Of a stretch of DNA of 64,000 bases, positions 53,077-61,748 are shown in pieces. The notes under the pieces are model-generated. The model was not told where the DNA came from. It worked only from the letters and a program-made list of their open reading frames with translations, and ran no database searches. Positions within the stretch are counted from its first letter, which is position 1, and every line of letters begins with the position of its first letter. The DNA is from Saprospirales bacterium. GTDB taxonomy: Bacteria > Bacteroidota > Bacteroidia > Chitinophagales > Saprospiraceae. The DNA lies in contig REEO01000009.1 of the NCBI GenBank assembly GCA_007695035.1, forward strand, positions 124,001 through 188,000, written 5' to 3'. Position numbers and translations under genes: made by a program.

Positions 53077-54231
53077 TCAGGATGGTTTAAACATGCCCGC
53101 ATCCCGGGATGGGTTTCGCCCCTCAAGACCCTCTATGATAAGTTGAGGAAAGTTTTCGGGACTGCATCCAAAGACCGGAATGTCAAGTCCTGTTATAAGA
53201 CCCGCTAACTCCCGGTTGTAATCGGGCTGCCCATCGTCGTCCAGGGCCGTCAGGCAAATACACCTGGTCCCTCTGCTTTTATGATATTCCAATTCTGAAA
53301 CCACCCTTGATGGAGTGTAAAGGTCGTAGAGGTCACTGATGAGAAAAAGCAGAGACTCCGCGGGATTATCCATTGTGCCCCGGGCGTATTTCAGTGCCAT
53401 CGGAATATCTGTTCCGCCACCCAACTCCAATCCAAAAATCAGTTCAACCGGGTCATCAAGCTCATCTGTGAGGTCGGCAATCCTGGTATCAAACAGCACC
53501 AAATGGGTTTTCAAACTCGGTAGCCGGGCGAGAATCCCTGCATAAATTCCCGCATAGACCAGCGAATCGCACATTGAGGCACTGGAATCCACCAAAATGG
53601 TGATTTGTTTGAAACGCTTGCGGTTTCTCTCAAATGAGTAAATTTTTTCAGGGATGATCTTTCCGGTTTCCGGATTGTAATGTCTTAGGTTCATCAATAG
53701 GGTTTTCCGCCAGTCAAGGTCGGAAGCTGTGGGCATTTTTCGGCTTGAGCGGTGGGTGAGGTAGCCCAGGATGGCTTTTTCTGCTTTAGGTTGCAGCTTC
53801 TCTTCTATTTTCCGAACTATTCGCTCAATCAATTCACGGGCTGCATCTTTGGTTTTTTCGGGCAAAGACCCCTTTAATGCGAGAATACTGGACACCAATT
53901 TGATGTCGGGCTCTATCTGATCAGCGATCTCTTTTTCGGTTAGTAATTCCACCAATCCCAGTCGCTCGATGGCATCCAATTGTATCATACTGACGACTCG
54001 TGTTGGAAAGTAGCGCCTCACGTCCTCTAACCATGTATGGACCCTGGGGTAAGCTGTTCCCAATCCTGCTTTTCTTCGACTTTTTCCTCCGTAAACGCAC
54101 TCAAGCGCCTGGTCCACTTTTTTTTCGCGTTTATCCAGATCCACCGAATTGCCTGGGTCTGCATCTTGTCCTAGAATAAGCCTCCACCTGTTTGCCGGGT
54201 GATTGTGGTCAGTTTCGGTCATATGGGGCAT
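53077..54231 (-). CDS. vWA-domain protein of the CoxE/MoxR-associated type
   Basis: A 384-residue protein. The N-terminal half is helical (RWRLILGQDADP, VHTWLEDVRRYFPTRVVSMIQLDAIER) and matches proteins coded beside MoxR ATPases, DUF5682 and SWIM zinc-finger proteins in other genomes. The C-terminal half is a von Willebrand A domain with a complete MIDAS: VDSSASM (DxSxS), GGGTDI and ISDLYD. In such sets the vWA protein is thought to act as a metal-dependent adaptor for the ATPase. No MoxR, SWIM or DUF5682 gene is here: upstream is the YeaQ-like gene and downstream rfbA. Partners may be elsewhere. Confidence 0.8.
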   Translation of the reverse strand: MPHMTETDHNHPANRWRLILGQDADPGNSVDLDKREKKVDQALECVYGGKSRRKAGLGTAYPRVHTWLEDVRRYFPTRVVSMIQLDAIERLGLVELLTEKEIADQIEPDIKLVSSILALKGSLPEKTKDAARELIERIVRKIEEKLQPKAEKAILGYLTHRSSRKMPTASDLDWRKTLLMNLRHYNPETGKIIPEKIYSFERNRKRFKQITILVDSSASMCDSLVYAGIYAGILARLPSLKTHLVLFDTRIADLTDELDDPVELIFGLELGGGTDIPMALKYARGTMDNPAESLLFLISDLYDLYTPSRVVSELEYHKSRGTRCICLTALDDDGQPDYNRELAGLITGLDIPVFGCSPENFPQLIIEGLEGRNPSRDAGMFKPS

Positions 54232-54234
54232 TGA

Positions 54235-54477
54235 TTATTTTGAGACCAAGTTCGCGATCCAGAGTAAGATTATGGCCCCAAAAGCTGCAGTTATAAGGGA
54301 AGGGACAAATCCTTCCCCCGCCTGAAATCCCAACAGCGATATGACCCAGCCACCAATAACCCCGCCGATAATCCCAATCAGGATGTTGATTAGTAAGCCG
54401 GACCCACGACCTTTGTACAATACCGAAGCTATCCAGCCTGCAAGTGCTCCGATGAGAATGAAATACAAAAAACCCAT
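54235..54477 (-). CDS. GlsB/YeaQ/YmgE-family small membrane protein
   Basis: An 80-residue protein with three membrane helices and the family pattern: LIGALAGWIASVLYKG, GLLINILIGIIGGVIGGWV and AAFGAIILLWI. Such proteins (also named transglycosylase-associated) accumulate under stress in several bacteria; no biochemical role is established. It is three bases upstream of the vWA gene, so the two are probably one unit. Confidence 0.9.
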   Translation of the reverse strand: MGFLYFILIGALAGWIASVLYKGRGSGLLINILIGIIGGVIGGWVISLLGFQAGEGFVPSLITAAFGAIILLWIANLVSK

Positions 54478-54508
54478 ATCGATATTTTTAATTACTCAGG
54501 TAAAGATA

Positions 54509-55387
54509 CTAAAAATTAGCCAGAATGCGGGCGGCCTCCTCTGGATTGCCCCCGGCCAGGGACCTTTTAGCCAGCAGGTGGATGCTTTGGATCCTGTAAG
54601 GCCCTTCCGCCGCATCAATTCTTTTCAACAACTCACCGCTTATTTTCTCTCTCGCTTCCGCTTTGTCCGGCCATTTTTCCAGACCCGCTAGTAAACCCAG
54701 TTCATTTCCGGTCAGATTCGGGCTGTGTTTTACGTGGTCGGGGAGTTGGTCAAATCCGATGGAGAGGCGTGTGACGGGTTGAACTATGGTGTGAATGGCA
54801 TCGCCACTGGCTCTGGTGTAATAAGCCCGGCCCATTCTCCCCATTAGGTCTATTTTGTGCGGATTGATTCGGTTGTCGTCCACCACATTTTCATCAAGGT
54901 GTACCCTCAGAACCCTGCAAATTATCAAGTGGCCAGCGCCACCGTGTTTTCCCAGTGTCTTAATTTCTTCCATACGACACTCCAAATGTGCAGGAGATTC
55001 TTTGACCCTGGGAGGTGCAACCAGGTCGGAGGGAACTGGCGTAAGACCCGATTTTTCAAACTCATTGACCCCTCTCGGAAATTGTATGGAACTCACCGCC
55101 ATTTGACGGACTATGGAATGTGAAACAGCATTGATCACTGCCTCTCCGGTTTTTTCTATATTGTGCAGGGTGTCTTTTGTGGTGTTGTCCAGCACCCTCC
55201 TGTTGGATGAAAAAACAACGATGGGAGGATTGGAGCTGAAAGCATTGAAAAAGCTGTAGGGCGCCAGATTGGGGACACCATTTTCATCCACCGTGCTGAC
55301 AAAAGCAATGGGCCTGGGCGCTACGATGCCCAGTAAAAATTGGTGCAGGTCTTTGGTTTTCGTCTCTTCGGGATTGATCGTTATCAT
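54509..55387 (-). CDS. Flavin reductase-like FMN-binding protein
   Basis: About 292 residues from the ATG at 55387 (a TTG seven codons earlier is less likely). FMN-binding split-barrel: VAPRPIAFVSTVDENGVPNLAPYSFFNAFSSNPPIVVFSS (in pieces) covers the ribityl- and ring-binding part, and HLECRMEEIKTLG follows. Proteins of this DIM6/NTAB group reduce flavins or carry FMN for unidentified redox reactions. An extra C-terminal region of about 90 residues (helical) is longer than in minimal members. Role in this organism is open. Confidence 0.86.
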   Translation of the reverse strand: MITINPEETKTKDLHQFLLGIVAPRPIAFVSTVDENGVPNLAPYSFFNAFSSNPPIVVFSSNRRVLDNTTKDTLHNIEKTGEAVINAVSHSIVRQMAVSSIQFPRGVNEFEKSGLTPVPSDLVAPPRVKESPAHLECRMEEIKTLGKHGGAGHLIICRVLRVHLDENVVDDNRINPHKIDLMGRMGRAYYTRASGDAIHTIVQPVTRLSIGFDQLPDHVKHSPNLTGNELGLLAGLEKWPDKAEAREKISGELLKRIDAAEGPYRIQSIHLLAKRSLAGGNPEEAARILANF

Positions 55388-55751
55388 CTGGTATTGTTTT
55401 ATCTGCAAATGTATCTAAAAAGTTTATTATCAAAGGATCTGGCAAAACCCTTACCTTTGCAAACATTTGGTAAAATGGGCGGTTTAGTTCATTTGAAACT
55501 ATTCATTTTACGCGCATGAACATCAGAAAACCGGCCGGTAAAATTGGCCTTTGTTTCTGTCGCCTCAGATGAAATAGATTGTAAGCGATTGCAATTGGGA
55601 TCGTTAAAAAACGGTTAGTAATTGCAATTCAATTCCGGACTTTGGACCCTAGCGAAAAAAGTGGCGACACACTTTAGCGCGTCTTTGAAGCAGATTTAAA
55701 CCCCGGGGTTGCGGTTTGAAAATATTGGTTAAACAATTAATTGAATATACC
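55388..55751. other. 364-bp divergent intergenic region
   Basis: No gene recognised. It holds AATTGCAATT-type motifs, TACCTTTG at 55452-55459 (a -7 box without a good -33 partner), a CGTT-AAAA-AACG hairpin near 55600 and a perfect 12-base palindrome AACCCCGGGGTT at 55699-55710, 42 bp before the thioredoxin-like gene. The palindrome could be an operator. Confidence 0.3.
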
Positions 55752-56273
55752 ATGGTAAAAAATATAGTATCCGTTGCTGTAATCCTGCTGTTGGGGGTCA
55801 TGGTTTGGTACTGGTACGGCAGGACCGAACTGGTTTTTGGAGATGAGATGCCTGATGTGACTTTGAGCGGACAGGGTTACGAATTAGATTTGATCGATCT
55901 CAAGGGCAACTATCTCCTGGTTTACTTTTGGGGCAGCTGGTGTGGACCTTGCAGACAAAAGAATCCAAAACTCGCGGAATTTTACAACGACATAAAAACC
56001 GGCTCAGACTACCCCTGGGTAGATGATTTTGAAGTGATTTCCATAGCACTGGAGACCACAGGTGAGGCATGGATAAGAATTGGGGAGCAAGCGGGTTTCT
56101 CCTGGCCTTACCAATTCGTAGAGCCCAGATTTGGCAATCACCCAGCTTACTATGGATTTGGGGTCAATAGCATCCCAACTTCTTTTTTGATCAACAGGGA
56201 AGGAATGATTGTTGGCGCCAATCCAAGTCTCCGTAATATACCACGCATGATTGAGCGACTGGAAAACAACTGA
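55752..56273 (+). CDS. Membrane-anchored thioredoxin-like (TlpA/ResA-type) protein
   Basis: About 173 residues from the ATG at 55752: an N-terminal signal anchor (IVSVAVILLLGVMVWYWY), then a thioredoxin fold facing the periplasm. The active site reads WGSWCGPCRQKNP (Cys-Gly-Pro-Cys), the cis-proline block is GVNSIPTSFLINREG, and DLKGNYLLVYFWG gives the first strand. TlpA-type proteins reduce disulfides in secreted proteins or cytochromes. The following grpE begins 63 bp later. Confidence 0.9.
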   Translation: MVKNIVSVAVILLLGVMVWYWYGRTELVFGDEMPDVTLSGQGYELDLIDLKGNYLLVYFWGSWCGPCRQKNPKLAEFYNDIKTGSDYPWVDDFEVISIALETTGEAWIRIGEQAGFSWPYQFVEPRFGNHPAYYGFGVNSIPTSFLINREGMIVGANPSLRNIPRMIERLENN

Positions 56274-56336
56274 CAATATGACCACTTTTGCGGTGTGGCA
56301 AAGAAATTGATGAATAACCGGTCAAAAAGTATTTGT

Positions 56337-56942
56337 ATGGCAAAAAAGAAGAGGGAACAAGATCAGCCCGAAGAAAATCACCAGTCAGAGAACATTCAAA
56401 ATGGCAATGGTGCCGAAAAAATTGGTGAGACTAAAGAAAGCGGGTCAGGCACTTCCGGAGAAAATATTAAAGCCGATGTCGAGCAGCTAAAAGAGGAAGT
56501 GGAGCAGCTGAAGCAGGATTTAGAAGAAAAAGACGATAAACACCTTCGACTGCTGGCCGAGTTTGACAATTATCGCCGTCGGAGCAGTAGGGAAAATCTC
56601 GAATTGAGAAAAACAGCTTCGGAGGACATTTTGGCAGACCTACTGCCGGTTTTAGATGATTTTGACAGGGCCCTCAAAGTGATTGATGAAAAGGGGAAAG
56701 ATGATTCTGTGGCTGAGGGTGTCAAATTGGTGCATTCCAAGTTGATCAAAACGCTAAAGGCCAGAGGTTTGGCTGAAATGGACACTGAAAATGCGGAGTT
56801 TGACCCGGATTATCACGAAGCTCTTACAGAAGTGCCCGCCCCTGATAAAAAGATGAAAGGGAAAATCGTGGATACCATTGAGAAGGGATATATGTTAAAC
56901 GACAAGATAATTAGATTTGCGAAAGTGGTTGTAGGTAAATAA
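56337..56942 (+). CDS. grpE: GrpE nucleotide exchange factor
   Basis: About 201 residues from the ATG at 56337; GTG 56295 and ATG 56310 are possible but add non-conserved residues. A charged N-terminal tail and coiled coil (VEQLKEEVEQLKQDLEEKDDKHLRLLAEFDNYRRRSSRE, in pieces) lead to the beta wing with PDYHEALTEVPAPDKKMKGKIVDTIEKGYMLND (in pieces), the family signature. GrpE exchanges ADP on DnaK. It is followed by dnaJ; dnaK is not in the window. Confidence 0.95.
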   Translation: MAKKKREQDQPEENHQSENIQNGNGAEKIGETKESGSGTSGENIKADVEQLKEEVEQLKQDLEEKDDKHLRLLAEFDNYRRRSSRENLELRKTASEDILADLLPVLDDFDRALKVIDEKGKDDSVAEGVKLVHSKLIKTLKARGLAEMDTENAEFDPDYHEALTEVPAPDKKMKGKIVDTIEKGYMLNDKIIRFAKVVVGK

Positions 56943-56962
56943 TGACCACAGAAAAATGATTC

Positions 56963-58138
56963 ATGGCTAAAAGAGACTATTACGATATACTGGGTGTGAG
57001 TAAGGATGCAGATGCGGATGCGATAAAAAAGGCCTACCGTAAAGTGGCCATTAAATACCATCCCGATAAAAACCCGGACGATAAAGAAGCGGAGGAGAAA
57101 TTTAAGGAGGCTGCTGAAGCTTACGAGGTACTGCGTGACCCCCAGAAAAAAGCCAGATACGACCGCTATGGACACGCCGGCGTGGATCCCAATGCCAACT
57201 TTGGCAGGGGTGGCGCCAGAGGTCACGGAGGGATGACTATGGAGGACATTTTTGAGCAATTTGGGGATGTCTTTGGAGAGGGTGGAAGTCCATTTGAATC
57301 TTTTTTCCGCGGCGGAAGAGGTGGAAGGGCGCAGAGAGCCGGTGGTAAAAGAGGTAGCAATCTCCGTGTTAAAGTATCCCTTTCACTGGAAGAAGTAGCA
57401 AAGGGCGTTACAAAAAAAATAAGGGTCAAAAAGCAATTGACCTGCGATCAATGCAATGGAAGTGGTGCCAAGGATAGCAGTTCCAAAAAGGGCTGTACCA
57501 CTTGCGGTGGTTCGGGCTATGTGCGACAGGTCCGAAATACTTTTTTGGGTCAAATGGCCACCACGGCAGTTTGCCCGGCTTGTAATGGTCGTGGGGAAGT
57601 GACCACAGCCAAGTGTTCTAAATGTCGGGGTGAAGGCAGGGTGTTCGGTCAGGAAACTATCTCAATAGATATTCCCGCCGGTGTAGAACAGGATATGCAA
57701 CTCAATATGAGAGGAAAGGGGAATGCCGGAATGAACGGTGGTCCTGCCGGTGACCTGCTCATCCACATCGAAGAAAAACCACACGATTTCTTTAAGCGGG
57801 ATGGAAAGAACTTACTCTATGACCTTTATCTGAATTTTGCCGATGCTGCATTGGGTACCTCTGTGGAAGTACCGACGCTGGACGGCAGGGTCAAAGTGAA
57901 AATACCCGCCGGAACTCAAGCGGGTAAAGTTTTTCGTCTAAAAGGCAAGGGGCTACCTTCGGTCCAAAACTACGGTACCGGGGACCAACTCATCTATGTG
58001 AATATTTGGACGCCAAAAAAACTTACCGACGAGGAGCGAAAAATACTGGAGAAGCTCAAAGATATGCCCAATTTTTCACCCAATCCGGGCAAGTCCGAGA
58101 AAGGATTTTTTGAAAAGATGAAAGACATGTTCTCCTAA
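56963..58138 (+). CDS. dnaJ: Chaperone DnaJ
   Basis: A 391-residue type I DnaJ: J domain with the HPDK tetrad ([11 protein letters not shown]), a Gly/Phe-rich linker ([10 protein letters not shown]), a zinc-binding region with four CxxCxGxG-type repeats ([32 protein letters not shown]) and the two C-terminal substrate domains. Length is typical. The stop TAA overlaps the gldH start by one base (TAATG), so gldH translation is coupled to it. Confidence 0.96.
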   Translation: MAKRDYYDILGVSKDADADAIKKAYRKVAIKYHPDKNPDDKEAEEKFKEAAEAYEVLRDPQKKARYDRYGHAGVDPNANFGRGGARGHGGMTMEDIFEQFGDVFGEGGSPFESFFRGGRGGRAQRAGGKRGSNLRVKVSLSLEEVAKGVTKKIRVKKQLTCDQCNGSGAKDSSSKKGCTTCGGSGYVRQVRNTFLGQMATTAVCPACNGRGEVTTAKCSKCRGEGRVFGQETISIDIPAGVEQDMQLNMRGKGNAGMNGGPAGDLLIHIEEKPHDFFKRDGKNLLYDLYLNFADAALGTSVEVPTLDGRVKVKIPAGTQAGKVFRLKGKGLPSVQNYGTGDQLIYVNIWTPKKLTDEERKILEKLKDMPNFSPNPGKSEKGFFEKMKDMFS

Positions 58139-58623
58139 TGACCGGCAATCAACTCAATGTAACTTATCCGCTCCTGGCTTTTCTGCTGGCTGCCGTTCTA
58201 CTATCATCCTGTGGCGAACGAGCCAAGTTTAGCAATTCAGTAGAATTTCCCGAGGGTATTTGGAACTACGAAGATAAGTTTGAAAATGTGTTTGAGGTTC
58301 CCGATACCAGTGGTCGGTTCAATCTGGTACTCGATATAAATCACAGCCGCGAATACGCTTTTCAGAATGTTTACATGAATATCCATACCTATTTTCCCGA
58401 CGATACGGTTGTGACCGATATGCTCTCCATTGATTTTGCCGAACCCTCAGGGGCCTGGCACGGAAACTGCAGAGGAGACCATTGCAATCTCAGGGTGTTT
58501 TTGCAGCAAAACATCAAGTTCAGAGAAGCCGGGGAATACAAAGTTGTTTTTGAACAGTTCACAAGACGGGAGGACCTGACGGGCATCAACAAATTGGAGT
58601 TCAAGGTGCTTCCGAGAGAGTAA
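58138..58623 (+). CDS. gldH: Gliding motility lipoprotein GldH
   Basis: A 161-residue lipoprotein: signal LLAFLLAAVLLSSCGE with a cysteine lipobox near residue 25. Family-like features: FPEGIWNYEDKF, DINHSREYAFQNVYMNIHTYFPDD, EPSGAWHGNCRGDHCNLR with two cysteines, and a C-terminal VFEQFTRREDLTGINKLEFKV. GldH is required for gliding in Flavobacterium, with unknown biochemical role. It is the last gene of grpE-dnaJ-gldH here and sits far from gldKLMN. Confidence 0.88.
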   Translation: MTGNQLNVTYPLLAFLLAAVLLSSCGERAKFSNSVEFPEGIWNYEDKFENVFEVPDTSGRFNLVLDINHSREYAFQNVYMNIHTYFPDDTVVTDMLSIDFAEPSGAWHGNCRGDHCNLRVFLQQNIKFREAGEYKVVFEQFTRREDLTGINKLEFKVLPRE

Positions 58624-58632
58624 AGTCCCCAT

Positions 58633-58652
58633 AAATCCTATCAGGGATTTTT
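58633..58652 (+). terminator. Weak terminator after gldH
   Basis: AAATCC (58633-58638) pairs with GGATTT (58645-58650) around TATCAG and leads into a short T-run (58648-58652). The stem is only six bp, so efficiency is doubtful. Confidence 0.4.
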
Positions 58653-58703
58653 ATCCAATCGTATTCTTGATGAGCGCAAATTTTGCCTAAATTCCCAGCT
58701 TGT

Positions 58704-61538
58704 TTATTGCGACAGGTACATCGACCGCCTCTTGTCCATTTCTCTGAAAAAAGGATCGGTGAGATCGTCTATGAATTGAATAGCCTCCCCGGTTGACTTC
58801 ATTTCGGGTCCAAGTGATTTATCCACATTGACAAATTTGTCAAAAGAAAACACCGGAACTTTAATGGCGTAGCCTTTCAGCTTTTTCTCGAAGTCAAAAT
58901 CCTTGATTTTGTTAGCGCCCAGCATCACTTTTGTGGCGATATTCAAGTAGGGTATTTGATAGGCTTTTGCAATAAAAGGCGTGGTCCGGGATGCCCTCGG
59001 ATTGGCTTCGATCACATAAACCGTTTCTTTTCCGGTTTCTCGATCGGTGTGAATGGCAAACTGGATATTGATCAGTCCTTTGATGTTAAGAGCTTTGGCG
59101 ACTTTTTCGGTGTAATCTACCATGGTTTTTATTGCATCTTCCCCCAGGCTGTAGGTGGGGAGTACTGCAGCACTGTCGCCTGAGTGGATACCGGCCGGCT
59201 CAATGTGCTCCATGATTCCCATAATATGCACCTCATCTCCGTCGCAGATGGCATCGATTTCCGCTTCTTTTGAACGCTCGAGAAACTGATCGATTAGGAC
59301 CTTGTTGTCGGGCAGGTGCTTGAAAATGCTGAGAACCTGTTCCTCCAGTTCGCGGTCGTTGATTACGATTTTCATCCGCTGGCCACCCAGTACGTAAGAG
59401 GGACGGACTAAAACGGGGTAGGTCACCTTGTTGGCGACCTTGAGGGCTTCGTCCGCATCGTGGGCGACACCGTACTTTGGGTAGGGGATATTGAGCTCCT
59501 TGAGTAGATCCGAAAATTGACCCCGGTCCTCAGCCAGGTCCATGTTTTCAAAATCAGTTCCTATAATTTTAATGCCCTTATCGCGCAGATTTTCTGCTAG
59601 TTTGAGGGCTGTCTGACCCCCGAGTTGCACGATGACGCCCTCGGGTTTTTCGTGGTCTATGATTTCCTCAATGTGTTCCCAGAAAACCGGTTCAAAATAC
59701 AGTTTGTCAGCCATGTCGAAATCCGTGGATACCGTTTCCGGGTTGCAGTTGATCATGATGGATTCATATCCCGCCTCTTTAATGGCGAGCAGTCCGTGAA
59801 CACAGCAGTAATCGAATTCAATTCCCTGCCCAATTCTATTGGGGCCGCTACCCAGCACCACGATTTTTTTCTTATCGGTGACCACGCTTTCGTTTTCTCC
59901 TTCAAAAGTGGAATAGTAATAAGGTGTTTGGGCTTCAAACTCAGCAGCGCAGGTATCCACCATTTTATAAACCCGCTTTATTCCGAGTTTTTTGCGGTAG
60001 GCCTTCACTTCCGACTCCCTGATTCGCAACAACCAGGCGATCTGTGCATCCGAGTAGCCGTTTCTTTTGAATTCCATCATCACCTCGGCAGGCATGTCCT
60101 CAGCTACATTGTATTTATGAATACTTCGCTCTAACGCTACAAGGTCTTTAATCTGTCGGATAAACCACGGATCAATATTCGTGAGGTTGCGAAGAGAGCG
60201 CTCCGGCACCCCAATTCTGACGGCATCTTTAAGTCTGAAAATGCGATCGTCACTCGGGTACTTTAATCGATGGAGAATATCTTCAGTGCGAATCCACTCT
60301 TTTTTATCAGCACCCAGTCCCATTCTGTTGTTTTCTAGGGATTGACAGGCTTTTTGAAGTGCCTCGTTGAAGGAACGGCCGATGGCCATGACTTCACCCA
60401 CCGATTTCATCTGCAGTCCCAGAGTGGGATCGGATCCGTGAAATTTGTCAAAGTTCCATCTCGGAAACTTTACAATGACGTAGTCCAGGGTGGGTTCAAA
60501 AAAGGCTGAAGTGTGTCCTGTGATCTGATTTTTCAGCTCATCAAGAGTGTAACCAATGGCGAGTTTGGCCGCTATTTTGGCAATGGGATACCCAGTTGCC
60601 TTACTTGCCAGCGCAGAGGACCGGGACACCCTGGGATTGATTTCAATGGCAATTATTTGTTCGGTTTCCGGTTCTACGGCAAACTGTACATTGCAACCAC
60701 CGGAGAAATTACCCAGCGACCGCATCATTTCTATGGCGTCGTCTCGCATTTTTTGAAAGGTGCGGTCGGACAGGGTCATGGCAGGAGCCACCGTTATACT
60801 GTCACCGGTGTGGACGCCCATCGGGTCCAAATTTTCCACCGAACATATTATTACTACGTTGTTATTTTTATCTCTGAGCAATTCCAGCTCAAACTCCTTC
60901 CAGCCGAGTACCGCTTTTTCTACCAGTACCTCGTGGGTGGGAGAAGCATCAAGGCCCCTTCTGAGCGCGCTGTCAAATTCCTCCTGTTTGTGGACAAAGC
61001 CACCCCCTGTGCCACCGAGCGTGAAGGAGGGCCTTATAACCAGGGGGAATCCAATTTTTTGAGCCGCCTCCTTTCCCTCGAGAAAAGAATTGGCAATAAA
61101 GGAAGGAGCTACGCCCTTACCGAGTTGGACCATGTGCTTTCTAAACAGCTCACGGTTTTCAGTGAGTTCTATCGCAGCGGGGTCAACTCCTATCATGCGG
61201 ACCCCGTACTTATCCCAAATACCCAGTTTCCAGGCGTCAATGGCCAGATTCAGGGCTGTTTGCCCTCCCATAGTTGGAAGCACGGCATCGATTTCGTGAA
61301 TCTCCATGATTTCTTTGAGACTTTCAATGGTCAGAGGTTTCAGGTAAATGTGATCTGCAGTTACCGGGTCTGTCATAATGGTAGCTGGATTGGAATTTAT
61401 GAGTATAACCTCAATCCCCTCCTCTCTGAGTGATCGTGAGGCCTGACTTCCTGAATAATCAAATTCGCAGGCCTGTCCTATAATGATGGGGCCGCTACCT
61501 ATGATGAGAATAGACTTAATTGAATGATCCCTGGGCAT
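58704..61538 (-). CDS. carB: Carbamoyl-phosphate synthase large chain without the allosteric domain
   Basis: About 944 residues from the ATG at 61538, where the common enzyme has about 1070. Both synthetase halves are intact: each has its nucleotide-binding start (SILIIGSGPIIIGQACEFDYSGSQ and IVVLGSGPNRIGQGIEFDYCCVH, in pieces), ATP-grasp motifs (RPSFTLGGTGGG, RPSYVLGGQRM) and the metal end (EINPRVSRSSALASKATG, EANPRASRTTPF). The chain stops after ATGEAIQFIDD..., just where the C-terminal methylglyoxal-synthase-like domain would begin. That domain binds UMP, ornithine or IMP in other bacteria. Bacteroidota enzymes of this size seem to be normal for the group, but the feedback control must then differ. 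carA is not adjacent. Confidence 0.95.
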   Translation of the reverse strand: MPRDHSIKSILIIGSGPIIIGQACEFDYSGSQASRSLREEGIEVILINSNPATIMTDPVTADHIYLKPLTIESLKEIMEIHEIDAVLPTMGGQTALNLAIDAWKLGIWDKYGVRMIGVDPAAIELTENRELFRKHMVQLGKGVAPSFIANSFLEGKEAAQKIGFPLVIRPSFTLGGTGGGFVHKQEEFDSALRRGLDASPTHEVLVEKAVLGWKEFELELLRDKNNNVVIICSVENLDPMGVHTGDSITVAPAMTLSDRTFQKMRDDAIEMMRSLGNFSGGCNVQFAVEPETEQIIAIEINPRVSRSSALASKATGYPIAKIAAKLAIGYTLDELKNQITGHTSAFFEPTLDYVIVKFPRWNFDKFHGSDPTLGLQMKSVGEVMAIGRSFNEALQKACQSLENNRMGLGADKKEWIRTEDILHRLKYPSDDRIFRLKDAVRIGVPERSLRNLTNIDPWFIRQIKDLVALERSIHKYNVAEDMPAEVMMEFKRNGYSDAQIAWLLRIRESEVKAYRKKLGIKRVYKMVDTCAAEFEAQTPYYYSTFEGENESVVTDKKKIVVLGSGPNRIGQGIEFDYCCVHGLLAIKEAGYESIMINCNPETVSTDFDMADKLYFEPVFWEHIEEIIDHEKPEGVIVQLGGQTALKLAENLRDKGIKIIGTDFENMDLAEDRGQFSDLLKELNIPYPKYGVAHDADEALKVANKVTYPVLVRPSYVLGGQRMKIVINDRELEEQVLSIFKHLPDNKVLIDQFLERSKEAEIDAICDGDEVHIMGIMEHIEPAGIHSGDSAAVLPTYSLGEDAIKTMVDYTEKVAKALNIKGLINIQFAIHTDRETGKETVYVIEANPRASRTTPFIAKAYQIPYLNIATKVMLGANKIKDFDFEKKLKGYAIKVPVFSFDKFVNVDKSLGPEMKSTGEAIQFIDDLTDPFFREMDKRRSMYLSQ

Positions 61539-61712
61539 GGTAAGAAATTTTGCCCGCAAAGATATTCACTTAGTGGTATTTATTTGGAACTGAATGGCTT
61601 TATTCCAGTAGATTGTGGTAGAAAAAGTCGGTTTTAGTCAGCTCAAAACACGGCTATAATCAAAGATTGGTGATATTTTATATAATTTTTTTTAGTCATC
61701 TGCCACGTTTAC

Positions 61713-61720
61713 TATCTTTG
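61713..61720 (+). promoter_or_regulatory. Probable -7 box of the dehydrogenase gene
   Basis: TATCTTTG lies 28 bp before the TTG start codon. No convincing TTG at -33 was found. Confidence 0.35.
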
Positions 61721-61748
61721 TAGGGTTGATGAACTAATTCTGCAAAGT

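Noticed and set aside
55516-55572. 18-codon ORF in the gap upstream of the thioredoxin-like gene
   Set aside because: Too short, no conserved pattern and no clear promoter.
60513-61433. 306-codon open frame on the plus strand
   Set aside because: It lies wholly inside carB on the other strand and its translation shows no domain; the carB frame has strong motifs. Such long shadows arise from codon bias.
58704-61538. carB as a truncated pseudogene
   Set aside because: Both synthetase halves are intact and the gene ends at a domain border; the short form appears usual for the phylum.
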